NCBI RefSeq assembly: GCF_002776695.1
Contig: NZ_LFJC01000003.1
Coordinates: 1,770,286-1,834,285 of the forward strand
Length of the DNA stretch: 64,000 nucleotides
DNA from: Bradyrhizobium nitroreducens
GTDB taxonomy: Bacteria; Pseudomonadota; Alphaproteobacteria; Rhizobiales; Xanthobacteraceae
Direction of reading: 5' to 3'
Shown here: positions 9,665 through 18,345 of the stretch, in pieces
Numbering within the stretch: position 1 is the first letter of the stretch
How the letters are laid out: every line of letters starts with the position of its first letter
The notes under the pieces: generated by a model
The model's database searches: none
What the model saw: only the letters and a program-made list of their open reading frames with translations
What the model was told of the DNA's origin: nothing
Program-made: the position numbers and the translations under genes

Positions 9665-10429
9665 TCAGATCACCGCCGAGAGAAAAGCCTTGGTGCGCGC
9701 CTCGCGCGGCGCGCCGAGAACTTCCGACGCCCGCCCCTGCTCGACGATCGCGCCATGGTCCATGTAGACGACGCGGTCGGCGACTTCCCGCGCGAAGCCG
9801 AGCTCATGCGTCACCACCATCATGGTCATGCCGCTCCGCGCGAGCTCCTTCATGACCGCCAGCACCTCGCCGACGAGCTCGGGGTCGAGCGCGCTGGTCG
9901 GCTCGTCGAACAGCATCAGCATCGGCTTCATGGCGAGTGCGCGGGCAATCGCCACGCGCTGCTGCTGGCCGCCGGAAAGCTGCGCCGGATAGGACTCCGC
10001 CTTCGCCGACAGGCCGACGCGCCTGAGCAGCTCGATCGCTTCAGCGCGCACCTCGTCCGGCTTGCGGCCCTGCACCTGCACCGGGCCTTCGGTGATGTTC
10101 TCGATCGCCGTCTTGTGCGGGAACAGGTTGAAGCGCTGAAACACCATGCCGGTCTTCAGCCGCTGCTGCGCGAGCTGCCGTTCGGTCAGGCGATGTAACC
10201 GCCCGCCCTCTTCCCGCACGCCGAGCAATTCGCCGTCGAGCCAAATGCCGCCGCTGTCGATCGCGGTAAGCTGATTGATGCAGCGAAGCAGCGTGGTCTT
10301 GCCCGAACCGGAGGCGCCGATCAGGCACATCACCTCGCCGGCCCACACATCCAGCGAAACACCCTTGAGAGCCTGAAACTCCCCGAAGGCCTTGCTGACG
10401 GATCGGATCGCGACGAGGGGCTTTGTCAT
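9665..10429 (-). CDS. Amino-acid ABC transporter ATP-binding protein (GlnQ-like)
   Basis: 254-residue ATPase that powers polar amino-acid uptake at the inner membrane. Walker [10 protein letters not shown] is near residue 38, the ABC signature LSGGQQQR near 151, Walker B MLMLFDEP near 172, and the H-loop in VVTHELGF near 207. Length and motifs match GlnQ/HisP. Its ATG overlaps the permease stop as ATGA, so the two are translationally coupled. It should serve both family-3 binding proteins of this operon. Confidence 0.95.
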   Translation of the reverse strand: MTKPLVAIRSVSKAFGEFQALKGVSLDVWAGEVMCLIGASGSGKTTLLRCINQLTAIDSGGIWLDGELLGVREEGGRLHRLTERQLAQQRLKTGMVFQRFNLFPHKTAIENITEGPVQVQGRKPDEVRAEAIELLRRVGLSAKAESYPAQLSGGQQQRVAIARALAMKPMLMLFDEPTSALDPELVGEVLAVMKELARSGMTMMVVTHELGFAREVADRVVYMDHGAIVEQGRASEVLGAPREARTKAFLSAVI

Positions 10430-11283
10430 CGGGCGAACTGCAGCGTACCGCGGGCAAAGCGTCGCTCGAGCAGCATCTGGAGCGGCGTCAGGATCGACAC
10501 CACGAGAAGGTACCAGATACCGGCGACGATCAGGAGCTCGATCACGCGCGAATTGGCGTAATAGATGTTCTCGGCGTTGTGCAGCACCTCCGGATACTGG
10601 ATGACGCTGGCGAGCGAGGTGGCTTTGACCAGGCCGATGAATTCGTTGCCGATCGGCGGGATCACCACCCGCATCGCCTGCGGCAGGATGATCCGGCGCA
10701 GCGCACGCAGCCGCCCCATGCCGATCGCCTGCGCGGCCTCATATTGTCCAATGTCGACCGACAGCATGCCTGCGCGCATGACTTCGGATGTGTAGGCGCC
10801 CTGATTGATGCCGAGGCCGAGCAGCGCCGAGAGGAATGGCGTCATGACGTCAACGGCGCGCGCCGACCACAAGCCGGGAATGCCGATCGTCGGAAACACC
10901 AGTGCAAGGTTAAACCACAACAGCAATTGCAGGATCAGCGGCGTGCCGCGGAACAGCCAAGTATAGCCCGTAGCGACCGATTTCAGCACCGGATTAGGCG
11001 ATAACCGCATGATCGCGACCACGACCCCGAGGAAAATGCCGAGCGCCATGGCGAGCACCGCCATCACCATGGTGTTGACGATGCCTTCCAGGATGACCTT
11101 GGCGGTCAGGAAGCGGCTGACATAGGACCATTCGATCTGGCCGTTGGCGAAGGCGCGCGCGACGGCGGCGAGCACCAGAACGATCAGAGCCGCGCTGAAC
11201 CAGCGGAACCAGTGCGGTTCACGCGCGACATGCATCCCGGAGAGATCGGGAAATCCTTCCGCGAGTGCGGGTGCCGCCTTCAT
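10426..11283 (-). CDS. Amino-acid ABC transporter permease (HisMQ family)
   Basis: Inner-membrane permease of about 285 residues. The N-terminal segment ([17 protein letters not shown]) precedes the transport domain with [32 protein letters not shown] and the EAA loop [21 protein letters not shown] near residue 200. The ATG at 11283 overlaps the stop of the upstream binding-protein gene as ATGA; an ATG-like start 18 codons earlier would run into that gene. A single permease gene implies a homodimer. Confidence 0.93.
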   Translation of the reverse strand: MKAAPALAEGFPDLSGMHVAREPHWFRWFSAALIVLVLAAVARAFANGQIEWSYVSRFLTAKVILEGIVNTMVMAVLAMALGIFLGVVVAIMRLSPNPVLKSVATGYTWLFRGTPLILQLLLWFNLALVFPTIGIPGLWSARAVDVMTPFLSALLGLGINQGAYTSEVMRAGMLSVDIGQYEAAQAIGMGRLRALRRIILPQAMRVVIPPIGNEFIGLVKATSLASVIQYPEVLHNAENIYYANSRVIELLIVAGIWYLLVVSILTPLQMLLERRFARGTLQFAR

Positions 11284-12107
11284 TGCGGCGCCGCGTTCAT
11301 CAGGGGCTCGGCGACCGCGTTCGAACCCAAGCCCCATTTGTCGAGGATGGCCTTGTACGAGCCATCGGCGATCATGGCCTTGAGCTTCTCCGCTACTGCC
11401 TCGCGCAAGGCCGCGTCATCCTTGCGAAACATGATGCCCTGATAGCCTTTCGCGAAGGGCTCGCCGACGATACGGTATTTGCCGGCCTCCTGCGATTGCG
11501 CATAGGGCAAGGTCTCGCTGCCCTGCACCGCGGCGTCGATCCGTCCCTGCTTGAGCTGGTTGCGCACGTCGATCGAGTTCTCGCCGGGAACGTATTGGAT
11601 CGCAGGATTGCCGACCGCCTCGCAGTTCTGCTTGCTCCACTTGTCGATCTCGAGGGGGAAGCTGGTGCTGCGCGTCGTGCCGACCTTCTTGCCGCAGAGA
11701 TCGGTGGCAGCCTTCGCCTCGCTCCCGGCCATGACGAAGAACTGCGGCCCTGTGGTCAGGTAATCGATGAAGTCGGCCGTCTCGCGCCGCGAGCTGCGGT
11801 CGGAAATGCCCGAGATGATGAAATCGGCCCGCTTGGTCTGGAGCGAGGGGATCAGCTCGGCGAAAGGCGTCTCGCTCCAGACGATCTTGAGGCCCCCGAG
11901 CCGCTTGGCGAGCTCGCCCGCGAGATCGATGTCGAGCCCCACGAGCTCGTTGGTCGCGGGATCGCGATACTCCATCGGCGCGTAAGTCGAGTTGACCGTG
12001 AGCCGCAACGTGCCGGCCTGCTTGATCTCTGCCGGCAGCTCGGCCGCCTGTGCCGAACCGACGGCGAGAAGCGCCGCGAAACCGGAGAACATCGAGAGGC
12101 GTGTCAT
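11280..12107 (-). CDS. Polar amino-acid ABC transporter substrate-binding protein
   Basis: 275-residue family-3 binding protein with a Sec signal ending AQA-AELPAE. Ligand-lobe features are TVNSTYAPMEYRDPATNE and GLDIDLAGELAKRL; the C-terminal lobe ends with LKAMIADGSYKAILDKWGL. The start at 12107 is fixed by AAGGAG 7 nt upstream and by the signal peptide. It is the partner of the adjacent permease and ATPase and a paralogue of the protein at 8831-9649. Only 37 nt separate it from the carbamoylase gene upstream. Confidence 0.93.
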   Translation of the reverse strand: MTRLSMFSGFAALLAVGSAQAAELPAEIKQAGTLRLTVNSTYAPMEYRDPATNELVGLDIDLAGELAKRLGGLKIVWSETPFAELIPSLQTKRADFIISGISDRSSRRETADFIDYLTTGPQFFVMAGSEAKAATDLCGKKVGTTRSTSFPLEIDKWSKQNCEAVGNPAIQYVPGENSIDVRNQLKQGRIDAAVQGSETLPYAQSQEAGKYRIVGEPFAKGYQGIMFRKDDAALREAVAEKLKAMIADGSYKAILDKWGLGSNAVAEPLMNAAPQ

Positions 12108-12144
12108 GTCAGCTCCTTGCCCGCACCGTGCCCGGCGTTTCAAA

Positions 12145-13101
12145 TCAATCCGCATCGAGAACGGCCGGCTCGATGACGCCGGCACGCTCCGTGATCACTC
12201 TGTATTGCTCCGGCCGCCGGTGAGCGGCGAAGTTGAACATCTTGTCCTTGCCCTGGCGGCAGAGATCGAGATCGATGTCGGCGACTATCACCTCGTCCGC
12301 CAGGCTCGTGGCCTGCGCCACGATGCGACCGTTCGGGTCGACGATGCAGGAACCTCCGATCAGCCCGGAGCCGTCCTCCTCGCCCGCCTTGGCTACCGAG
12401 ATCGCCCAGGTCGCATTCATGTAGGCGTTGGCTTGGGTGACCAGCGTCGAATGGAAGGTGCGCAAGGACGCATCTTCCGTGCTACCGCCATTGGGATCAT
12501 AGGCCGCGGAATTGTAGCCGATGCAGACGAGCTCGACGCCCTGAAGGCCGAGCACGCGCCAGGCTTCCGGCCAGCGGCGATCGTTGCAGATCATCATGCC
12601 CATGATCGCATTACCCCAGGCCGAGCCGGCGCGAAACGCGGGAAAGCCGAGGTCGCCATATTCGAAGTAGCGCTTCTCGAGCTGCTGGTAGCGCGCGCCC
12701 GGCCGCGGCTCGACCGAACCCGGCAGGTGCACCTTGCGATAGCGGCCGAGAATCTCGCCGGCGCGATCGACCAGGATCGCGCAATTGTAGCGCCGGCCAT
12801 CTGCGGTCTGCTCGGCATAACCGACATAAAAGCCAACCCGTAGCGCGCGGGCACGATCGAACAGCGCTGCGACGGCCGGGTTGGGCATGCCCCGCTCGAA
12901 ATACGCGTCGAGCGCGGCGCCTTCGAGCAACCAGCGCGGAAAGAAGGTCGTGAAGGCGAGTTCGGGAAACACCACGAGGTTCGCGCCACGACCGGCGGCC
13001 TCCTCCAGCAACGCCAGCATCCGGGACAGCGTATGCGCGCGCGTATCGGCTCTTTGCGTCGGCCCCATCTGGGCGGCGGCGGCGCGAAGGACACGAACCA
13101 A
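12145..13101 (-). CDS. N-carbamoyl-D-amino-acid hydrolase (nitrilase superfamily)
   Basis: About 318-residue CN-hydrolase that would cleave N-carbamoyl-D-amino acids to the amino acid, CO2 and ammonia. The catalytic triad is visible: Glu in VVFPELAF (about residue 47), Lys in YRKVHLPG (about 123) and Cys in MMICNDRRWPE (about 172). FFPRW and the NFAAHRRPEQY tail are typical of the D-carbamoylase branch. I start at the TTG at 13101 because GGAGG lies 5 nt before it; another TTG at 13113 overlaps that site. It is the first gene of the leftward operon and lies 151 bp from the divergent LysR gene. Confidence 0.9.
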   Translation of the reverse strand: MVRVLRAAAAQMGPTQRADTRAHTLSRMLALLEEAAGRGANLVVFPELAFTTFFPRWLLEGAALDAYFERGMPNPAVAALFDRARALRVGFYVGYAEQTADGRRYNCAILVDRAGEILGRYRKVHLPGSVEPRPGARYQQLEKRYFEYGDLGFPAFRAGSAWGNAIMGMMICNDRRWPEAWRVLGLQGVELVCIGYNSAAYDPNGGSTEDASLRTFHSTLVTQANAYMNATWAISVAKAGEEDGSGLIGGSCIVDPNGRIVAQATSLADEVIVADIDLDLCRQGKDKMFNFAAHRRPEQYRVITERAGVIEPAVLDAD

Positions 13102-13236
13102 GATTGCCTCCAATCTGTGCGCGCTGCTGCCTCAATAGGCGAAGGAACTCTTTGATCCAGCGAGCAAATCCATCGCCATTACGCGGAAACCAAGCAGCAA
13201 AAGCAATCATTCGTGCTATGATTTTTTGGCCTACAG

Positions 13237-13253
13237 TATAATTGGTAATTATA
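13237..13253. promoter_or_regulatory. Palindrome at the LysR start: TATAATT-GGT-AATTATA
   Basis: A perfect 7-bp inverted repeat with a 3-bp centre ends on the A of the LysR start codon, in the 151-bp divergent intergenic region. LysR proteins commonly bind AT-rich dyads between their gene and the target operon, so this could be the autoregulatory half of the operator. The role is inferred from position and symmetry. Confidence 0.45.
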
Positions 13254-14146
13254 TGAATCTGCGCCAACTCGAGATCCTGCGAGCGGTCATTCGCCACCGG
13301 ACCACGGTCGCGGCCGCCGATGAACTCGCGCTCTCGCAACCTGCGGTCAGCAATGCGCTCAAGACGATGGAAGCGCAGGCCGGCTTTGCGCTGTTCGAGC
13401 GCGTCAACAACCGGCTGTTTCCGACCATGGAGGCGATGGCGCTCTACAAGGAGAGCGAGGCGATCTTCGCGCTGCACGCCAAGCTCGAAAATCGCGTGCG
13501 GGACTTGCGCGACAACCGATCCGGACATTTGTCGATCGTGGCGACGCCGCCGCTCGCCTACAGCATCATTCCCTCCGCATTGTCGGGCTTTCTGCATCGC
13601 CGGCCGGAGACACGCGTGTTCTTCGACGTGCGCCGCTATGAAGGTATCATCGAGGGCGTCCTTAGCCGCGTTGCCGAACTCGGTTTCGCACTCGGCCTAA
13701 GTCACCATCCCGGCATTGCGCATGAGGTGGCCCATACCGGCGAGATGGTCTGCGTGCTGCCGCCGCAGCACCCGCTTGCCGCGCAACCCGTCATCTCGGC
13801 GTCCGACCTGGTCGGCCTGCCCTTCATCGGGCTCGAGCGCGGCACGCGCCTTGGCGAGGCTGTGCGGGCCAGTTTCGCACAGGCCGGCGCGTCCTTTCAG
13901 CCGACCGTCGAGGTTCGCTACTGCAATACGGCCTGCGTGCTGGCGGCTGCGGGTGTTGGCGTTGCGGTCGTCGATCCATTCTCTCCGCGCCAGAACAGCG
14001 GCAATGGCCTGATCGTCAAACCCTTCGCGCCCACGACACTTGCGGTCGCCTATATGCTGTGGTCCGAGGCCGCCCCTCTCTCGCGTTTGGCAAAGGCCTT
14101 CCTGGACGAGGTCCGCGCGGCGAGCCAAATGCTCACCAAGGGGTAA
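13253..14146 (+). CDS. LysR-family transcriptional regulator
   Basis: 297-residue LysR regulator. The N-terminal winged helix-turn-helix is MNLRQLEILRAVIRHRTTVA with AADELALSQPAVSNALK, followed by the linker helix and an effector-binding domain beginning SGHLSIVATPPLAYSI. The ATG at 13253 is preferred because the family starts with this MNLRQL pattern; codons before it are not conserved. It is divergent from the hydantoin/carbamoyl operon, the usual layout for a regulator sensing that pathway's substrate. Confidence 0.92.
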   Translation: MNLRQLEILRAVIRHRTTVAAADELALSQPAVSNALKTMEAQAGFALFERVNNRLFPTMEAMALYKESEAIFALHAKLENRVRDLRDNRSGHLSIVATPPLAYSIIPSALSGFLHRRPETRVFFDVRRYEGIIEGVLSRVAELGFALGLSHHPGIAHEVAHTGEMVCVLPPQHPLAAQPVISASDLVGLPFIGLERGTRLGEAVRASFAQAGASFQPTVEVRYCNTACVLAAAGVGVAVVDPFSPRQNSGNGLIVKPFAPTTLAVAYMLWSEAAPLSRLAKAFLDEVRAASQMLTKG

Positions 14147-14197
14147 GTCGTCCTTGATGGTCTTGGGCGCTTCGATCCCTGAAGTGAGACCTTGCCG

Positions 14198-14587
14198 ATG
14201 ACTTCGAATTTTTCTCTTGCTGCCGGCTTCCACGCCGTCGTGATCGGCGGCGCCGGCGACATTGGCGCGGCGATCAGCAACCAGTTCTGCGATCTCGGGG
14301 CGACTGTCACGGCGACCGGCACCAACGATGCCGACCTTGCCCGGACGCAGCTGAAGCCGCGCGCGGGCCTCACGCTGGCGACGCCGGACGTCACAGATGA
14401 TGCGGCCGTCACGTCCTTCGCCGGAAGACACACGCGCGTCGACGCGCTGGTCAATTGCGCCGGCATCCTGGCGCGCGACTAGGAATTCGAGGATATCGCC
14501 GGCGCGGTTGCGCTCCTCTGCATGCCGGCGTCGCAATATGCGACCGGCACTGTCGTTGCTGTCGATGGCGGGTTTCTCACCGGCTGA
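14198..14587 (+). pseudogene. Short-chain dehydrogenase with internal deletion
   Basis: The N-terminal Rossmann part is intact (AVVIGGAGDIGAAISNQF, then DALVNCAGI). After LARD comes TAG, and the same frame resumes with EDIAGAVALLCMPASQYATG and AVDGGFLTG, the normal C-terminal end. About half the protein, including the catalytic Tyr-x3-Lys, is missing. The deletion junction falls at the stop (14480-14482). It begins 51 bp after the LysR gene, so it may once have been its neighbour in function. Confidence 0.8.
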
Positions 14588-14639
14588 CGTCGCGCGAGCA
14601 TCCGCGGCCGCAAGTCGGCTGACGTCAGGCGACGCATCG

Positions 14640-14894
14640 CACAATGTCGCCGGAGATGTCTGGGAATGGTGCCATGACCATTTTCGCCGAGCTATCACCG
14701 CCTCACGCCATCGAGACCCGTTGAACCGCGAGCCAGCGCCCAACCGATCGATGCGTGGCGGATCCTCTCTCTGCCACGAATCCTTCTGCAATCGCTACCG
14801 CGTCGCGGCGAGAAGCTCCAATACGCCCGATTCCGCGTCGAGCAATATCGGCTTCCGCGTCGTGCGCACCGAGCCGCTGCGGGATCCTTCATAG
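14640..14894 (+). pseudogene. C-terminal fragment of formylglycine-generating (sulfatase-modifying) enzyme
   Basis: About 85 residues match the end of the SUMF1/FGE-sulfatase family: NVAGDVWEWCHDHF, then NRSMRGGSSLCHESFCNRYR, then NIGFRVVR near the stop. The first two-thirds of a normal 300-residue protein is absent, and no start is plausible. FGE converts a sulfatase Cys or Ser to formylglycine; no sulfatase gene remains nearby. One of several fragments in the junction zone. Confidence 0.72.
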
Positions 14895-14895
14895 G

Positions 14896-15140
14896 ATGGA
14901 GCCGGCACTACATCCCGCGAGGCCTGCCGCTGCCCCCGGCATCCGGCTGCTACCGCTGTTCCTGCGCAATTTCGCGCGCAATCGCGAGACCGGCCTCGTG
15001 CTGGTCGCCATCGTCGTCGGACTGCTCAGCGGCGCGCTCGCTGCTGCGATCCCGAGCCTGAGCCAGGTCTCTCACGCGCTGACGTTGGACATTCCTTTCG
15101 ACGCCCCACCTCAGTGCCACCGGCGTGATCTCGTGGCAGC
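14896..15140 (+). pseudogene. N-terminal fragment of a ClC-type chloride channel
   Basis: An ATG leads to a basic N-terminus (FLRNFARNRETG) and a first membrane helix, LVLVAIVVGLLSGALAAAIP, as in ClC chloride channels. After LDIPFDAP the frame shifts: the next bases read LSATGVISWQ in another frame, the expected continuation. The rest of the gene is replaced by an oppositely oriented GMC fragment. ClC identity comes from recognition of the N-terminal pattern only. Confidence 0.5.
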
Positions 15141-15417
15141 CCTTCAGGCGGACGATCAGCCGGGCCTGATAATGGTCCTGTAGATCGGCGCCGACATCAG
15201 GAGAATCGGCAATGACGGGAATGCCGAGCTTGCGCAGCAGCTCGGCCGGACCGACGCCGGAAAGCTGAAGGGATCTGCGGCGACTGCAGCGCGCCATCTG
15301 ACAGGATGACCTCACGATCAGCCGTCGCTTTGTGGACTTGTCCCTTGCTGATCCACTCGACGCCGGTGGCGACGCGACCGTCGAAAGCCACCTTGCTGGC
15401 TTGCGCGTGGGTGACAA
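15135..15417 (-). pseudogene. Internal fragment of GMC-family oxidoreductase (choline-dehydrogenase-like)
   Basis: Minus-strand codons give VTHAQASKVAFDGRVATGVE and EVILSDGALQSPQ in one frame and, after a one-base loss near 15265, LQLSGVGPAELLRKLGIPVI and GADLQDHYQARLIV in another. These are the central FAD-binding signatures of the GMC family (ALQSPQ-LLQLSGVGP). Both ends are truncated: the upstream end abuts the tRNA-Lys 3' end exactly and the downstream end abuts the ClC fragment. Confidence 0.72.
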
Positions 15418-15467
15418 TGGTGGGCGCACCAGGGCTCGAACCTGGGACCCGCTGATTAAGAGTCAGC
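15418..15467 (-). tRNA. 3' half of tRNA-Lys(CTT), probable ICE attachment site
   Basis: On the minus strand the sequence runs from the anticodon stem-loop GCTGACTCTTAATCAGC (anticodon CTT at 15458-15460) through the variable region and T-arm (GGTTCGAGCCC) to the acceptor 3' strand GGTGCGCCCACCA, ending at 15418. The D-arm and 5' acceptor strand are missing; the sequence beyond 15467 does not pair. A 3' tRNA half including CCA is what remains at the distal end of an element integrated by a tyrosine recombinase. Since the 5' side points right, the element should lie to the right. Confidence 0.8.
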
Positions 15468-15483
15468 GACCGGTAGAGAACAA

Positions 15484-17124
15484 TCAATGACTTACTGGTC
15501 GCACCACTGGGCTTATCTGGCCGAAACTGGGCATTCGTCGCACGATCATTGTCGCTGCACTGCCTGATATCTGAACACGCACTACTCCGACTTTGCTGGG
15601 CCAACTGGGACTACAAGGCCATGGATCGATAGGGTCGAGTAGAGGCGTCGATCGCTCGACGCCCCCCTCACAGATCCGGACGTGCAGCTTTCCCGCATCC
15701 GGCTCCTCTGACGAGTAACTTGATTTCGCCATTTGGTGACGCCAGTCGCGTACATGCCCGATCGGTATCGGGAAGACCTTCAGGATCGCGTTGAACCGCT
15801 CCCACGACAGCTTCGGCCGTTGGCTTCGCCGTAGCAGGACCCGCCGCCATGCCTTCATTACCTGAAGACGGAAGCGACCGAGGCAGGTGCTATTGCCAGA
15901 GATGCCGAAGTAGGCGTAGTGCCCGCTCAGCACCGCAGCCAGCCACCTGTGCTGGTCGCGGAGCCGTTGGTGCATCCGTCGCCTCATCTCCTGACGCAGC
16001 TCCTTCAGCTTGCGGATCATCCGCTTCCTTTGGGTCTTCTGGCAGAGGAGAAAGCGTCCGTCTCTGGTCTTGCCGCAGTAATGCGTAAAGCCCAAGAAGT
16101 CGAACACCTCCGGCCGTGCCCTGCCCTTGCGCCGACGGTTTTCTTCAGCAAACCGTCCGAACTCGATCAGCCGCGTCTTGTCCTCATGGAGATGAAGACC
16201 GAACTTGGCCAGTCGCTCCGCCAAGGCCGCCGTCATCGTCTCCGCATCCTGCCGTCGCTGGAACAGGAGCAAGTAGTCGTCGGCATACCGGACCAGCCGT
16301 ACCTGACCGGTCGCATGCCTCCGCTTCCACTGCTCCACCCAGAGATCGAGCACATAATGCAGGAAGATGTTGGCGAGCAGCGGGCTGATGCCCGCGCCCT
16401 GGGGCGTTCCTTCCACCGTATCGGCGTACACGCCACCCTCCAGGATGCCGGCGCGGAGCCATTGGCCAATCAGCCGCAGCACTCTCCGGTCGGCAATCCT
16501 GTGCGCCAGCATCCGCAGCAGCCAGTCGTGGTCAACGCTGTCAAAGTATCTACGGATGTCGGCATCGAGAACCCAGTTCACTGGCTCCGTTGTGATGGCT
16601 TCGCGCACCACCCGCAGCGCCTGATGAGCACTGCGCCTGGGTCGGAAGCCAAAGGAGCAATCGAGGAAGTCGGCTTCATAGATGGCGCTCAGGACCTCCG
16701 CCACCGCGCCCTGGACGATTTTATCTTCCAGCGCGAGGATGCCGAGAGGCCGCTGACCGCCGTCAGCCTTTGGGATGTACGTCCGGCGAACCGGCAACGG
16801 CCGATAACGGCCGCCATGGACCCTGTCGGCTAGATCGCGAAGATTACCTTCGAGGTCTTGCCCGTAGGATTCCACTGTCACCCCGTCTACCCCGGGCGCC
16901 GCCTGCCGCCGCAGCCGTCGATACGCCCTCTCGAGCGCAGCGACGTCAACGTGGTGCAGCAGCGCCGTGAACCTGGTCTGGCGCGACCGTTTGGCCGCCT
17001 CATTCACCCTGGTGAGATTGGCTGACAGGATGACCCGGCCCTGTGTCCGGTCCCGTGCCTGCTCACCGGAGTTTCCCATCAGTCGGGGCCTTCCCTCCGG
17101 TCGACTCGTTGCCTTCGCCGCCAT
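15484..17124 (-). CDS. ltrA: Group II intron reverse transcriptase/maturase
   Basis: Encodes the intron protein that aids splicing and target-primed reverse transcription. RT blocks are visible: AAPGVDGVTVESY, GQRPLGILALEDKIVQGAV, DCSFGFRPRRSAHQAL, GTPQGAGISPLLANIFLHYV and the catalytic RYADDYLLLF, followed by the thumb/maturase region (WLAAVLSGHYAYFGISGN). No HNH endonuclease follows, so it is an En-minus type. The frame runs on through domains V and VI into the 3' exon before a stop at 15484, so the last ~70 residues are probably non-functional. Start uncertain: the ATG at 17124 is taken; ATGs further upstream lie in the structured 5' domain. Confidence 0.85.
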   Translation of the reverse strand: MAAKATSRPEGRPRLMGNSGEQARDRTQGRVILSANLTRVNEAAKRSRQTRFTALLHHVDVAALERAYRRLRRQAAPGVDGVTVESYGQDLEGNLRDLADRVHGGRYRPLPVRRTYIPKADGGQRPLGILALEDKIVQGAVAEVLSAIYEADFLDCSFGFRPRRSAHQALRVVREAITTEPVNWVLDADIRRYFDSVDHDWLLRMLAHRIADRRVLRLIGQWLRAGILEGGVYADTVEGTPQGAGISPLLANIFLHYVLDLWVEQWKRRHATGQVRLVRYADDYLLLFQRRQDAETMTAALAERLAKFGLHLHEDKTRLIEFGRFAEENRRRKGRARPEVFDFLGFTHYCGKTRDGRFLLCQKTQRKRMIRKLKELRQEMRRRMHQRLRDQHRWLAAVLSGHYAYFGISGNSTCLGRFRLQVMKAWRRVLLRRSQRPKLSWERFNAILKVFPIPIGHVRDWRHQMAKSSYSSEEPDAGKLHVRICEGGVERSTPLLDPIDPWPCSPSWPSKVGVVRVQISGSAATMIVRRMPSFGQISPVVRPVSH

Positions 17125-17521
17125 CAACAGTACTACGCCCCGATCCGCCACCCTGCCGTGCCTGAGGAACAGCCTCTGCTTTTCGCTCGGCCAATTCCCC
17201 CTCCAGTGACGAGCCGGAGCACACGACAGGGTTTCCCAGGTTCCCATGATTTCTGTGCGCGCGTGATGTGGTCTCCGACCCCGGCGGCCCAGAACCTGCT
17301 CGCCTTTAGCGCAGATCCCGGTGTTGCCTTCGACTTTTGAAGCAGCCTCGGCGACCGCGACGATCCCATTACGTGGCCCAATACACACCCTGCACGCTTG
17401 CTGTCTACGCTTAGTCCTGCCGTTACCGGTTCGGACCCAAGACTCGCTACGAGGCGTCTGGCTAAGACCTACCTCGGCAGAACTTTCATCCGCTAGACAT
17501 CATGAGCTTCTCCTGACGCAC
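15633..17521 (-). mobile_element. Group II intron with reverse transcriptase/maturase
   Basis: A self-splicing retroelement. The 5' end on the minus strand is GTGCG (17521-17517), the group II 5' consensus, followed by an open reading frame for the maturase and, downstream of its core, a domain V-like hairpin (15672-15705) and a domain VI-like stem ending in CTACTCGACCC near 15633. The 3' boundary is known only to within about 10 bases. It sits among degraded genes between the tRNA-Lys half and the UvrD relic, and no intact host gene is restored by joining the flanks. Confidence 0.8.
15672..15705 (-). ncRNA. Intron domain V hairpin
   Basis: Minus strand GAGCCGGATGCGGGAAAG followed by CTGCACGTCCGGATCT folds into a short stem with a GGGAAA-side loop and an AGC in the 5' strand, the expected position of the catalytic triad of group II domain V. 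It lies inside the maturase frame. Confidence 0.65.
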
Positions 17522-17760
17522 TTCAAATCGGGGAGGCGCAACCACCGACACCGACATTCCGTTCGGGTGGCGATCTGACCGAGGGCAAACAACCGTGAAC
17601 AAGTTCCCTGCGTCCCGAACTCAATAAGAATCTTCTGAGTTATTGATATTTCTTGGTGTAGCAGTCGCTCCCATCCCCCTTTGTTCACGGTCGCTTCACC
17701 CAATTCGTTGCGATTTCGTTGCGGTTGTTCTCTGGAGAACAGCGCTCAATGGGACCATGG

Positions 17761-17862
17761 TTACACGTCGAGATCGAGCCACACGGCCGCATGCTCGGAC
17801 CCAGCATCTCCGGGCGGCGGAGTGTCAATCGGCGTTGGACTGGGACCCCCGATCGGCACCCA
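17761..17862 (-). pseudogene. Possible C-terminal tail of an exonuclease III-type protein
   Basis: About 33 minus-strand codons end SEHAAVWLDLDV then TAA, resembling the SDHxPVWxELD end of XthA/endonuclease-exonuclease-phosphatase proteins. Nothing upstream extends the match. The match is short, so the call is tentative. Confidence 0.3.
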
Positions 17863-17869
17863 AAGGGCG

Positions 17870-18345
17870 CCTATTCACAATAGATCAAGCTGAGGTGTTT
17901 TTCGGCCGTGTTACACCGACACAGAATAGGCTCCTTGCCTCGCGAAGACTGGCAGGAGTGCGCTTGTCGCGCGCTCGGGATGTCGCTTGCGTTGACACCA
18001 TACATGATAACCAGATCGAACTCCCTACCCTTCGCGCTGTGGAGCGTTCTGAGGCTGACGCGCCCCGCCCCCTCGATGCGGCCGGGGGAATGAGCGAGCG
18101 GCGGATCGAGGTTTTGCGCCGGATCTGTGTTGGCGGCCATCGTCGCGCAGACGTCCCATTCTGGTTCGGAGTTACGGACGATAGCTCTCTATGGCGTGAT
18201 GAGGTCGTGGGAAACGCGCTGTGACCAAGCACGAGTGGTCTCGGCGCTGCCAATCGAGGCGTTCAGAAATGCCATAAGCGTGGCGGACAAATCGCGTTCC
18301 TCGCGCTCGCTGGCATAGCGTCCGAAGTTTCACCAAACTCAAAGG
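17870..18345 (-). pseudogene. Frameshifted C-terminal fragment of a UvrD-type helicase
   Basis: One minus-strand frame gives RVSLRTLHSAKGREFDLVIM (motif V region of superfamily 1 helicases: T-x-HSAKGxEFD). A neighbouring frame gives EARSLFCVGVTRPKN, the motif VI pattern (EERRLFYVGVTRAK), and a third gives ERDLSATLMAFLNASIG upstream. At least two frameshifts separate them. Only the C-terminal third of a helicase is present. Mobile elements often carry such helicases, so this may be part of an older element end. Confidence 0.65.

Noticed and set aside
15197..15604. Minus-strand frame across the tRNA-Lys half
   Set aside because: It reads through a tRNA and a frameshifted GMC piece; not a gene.
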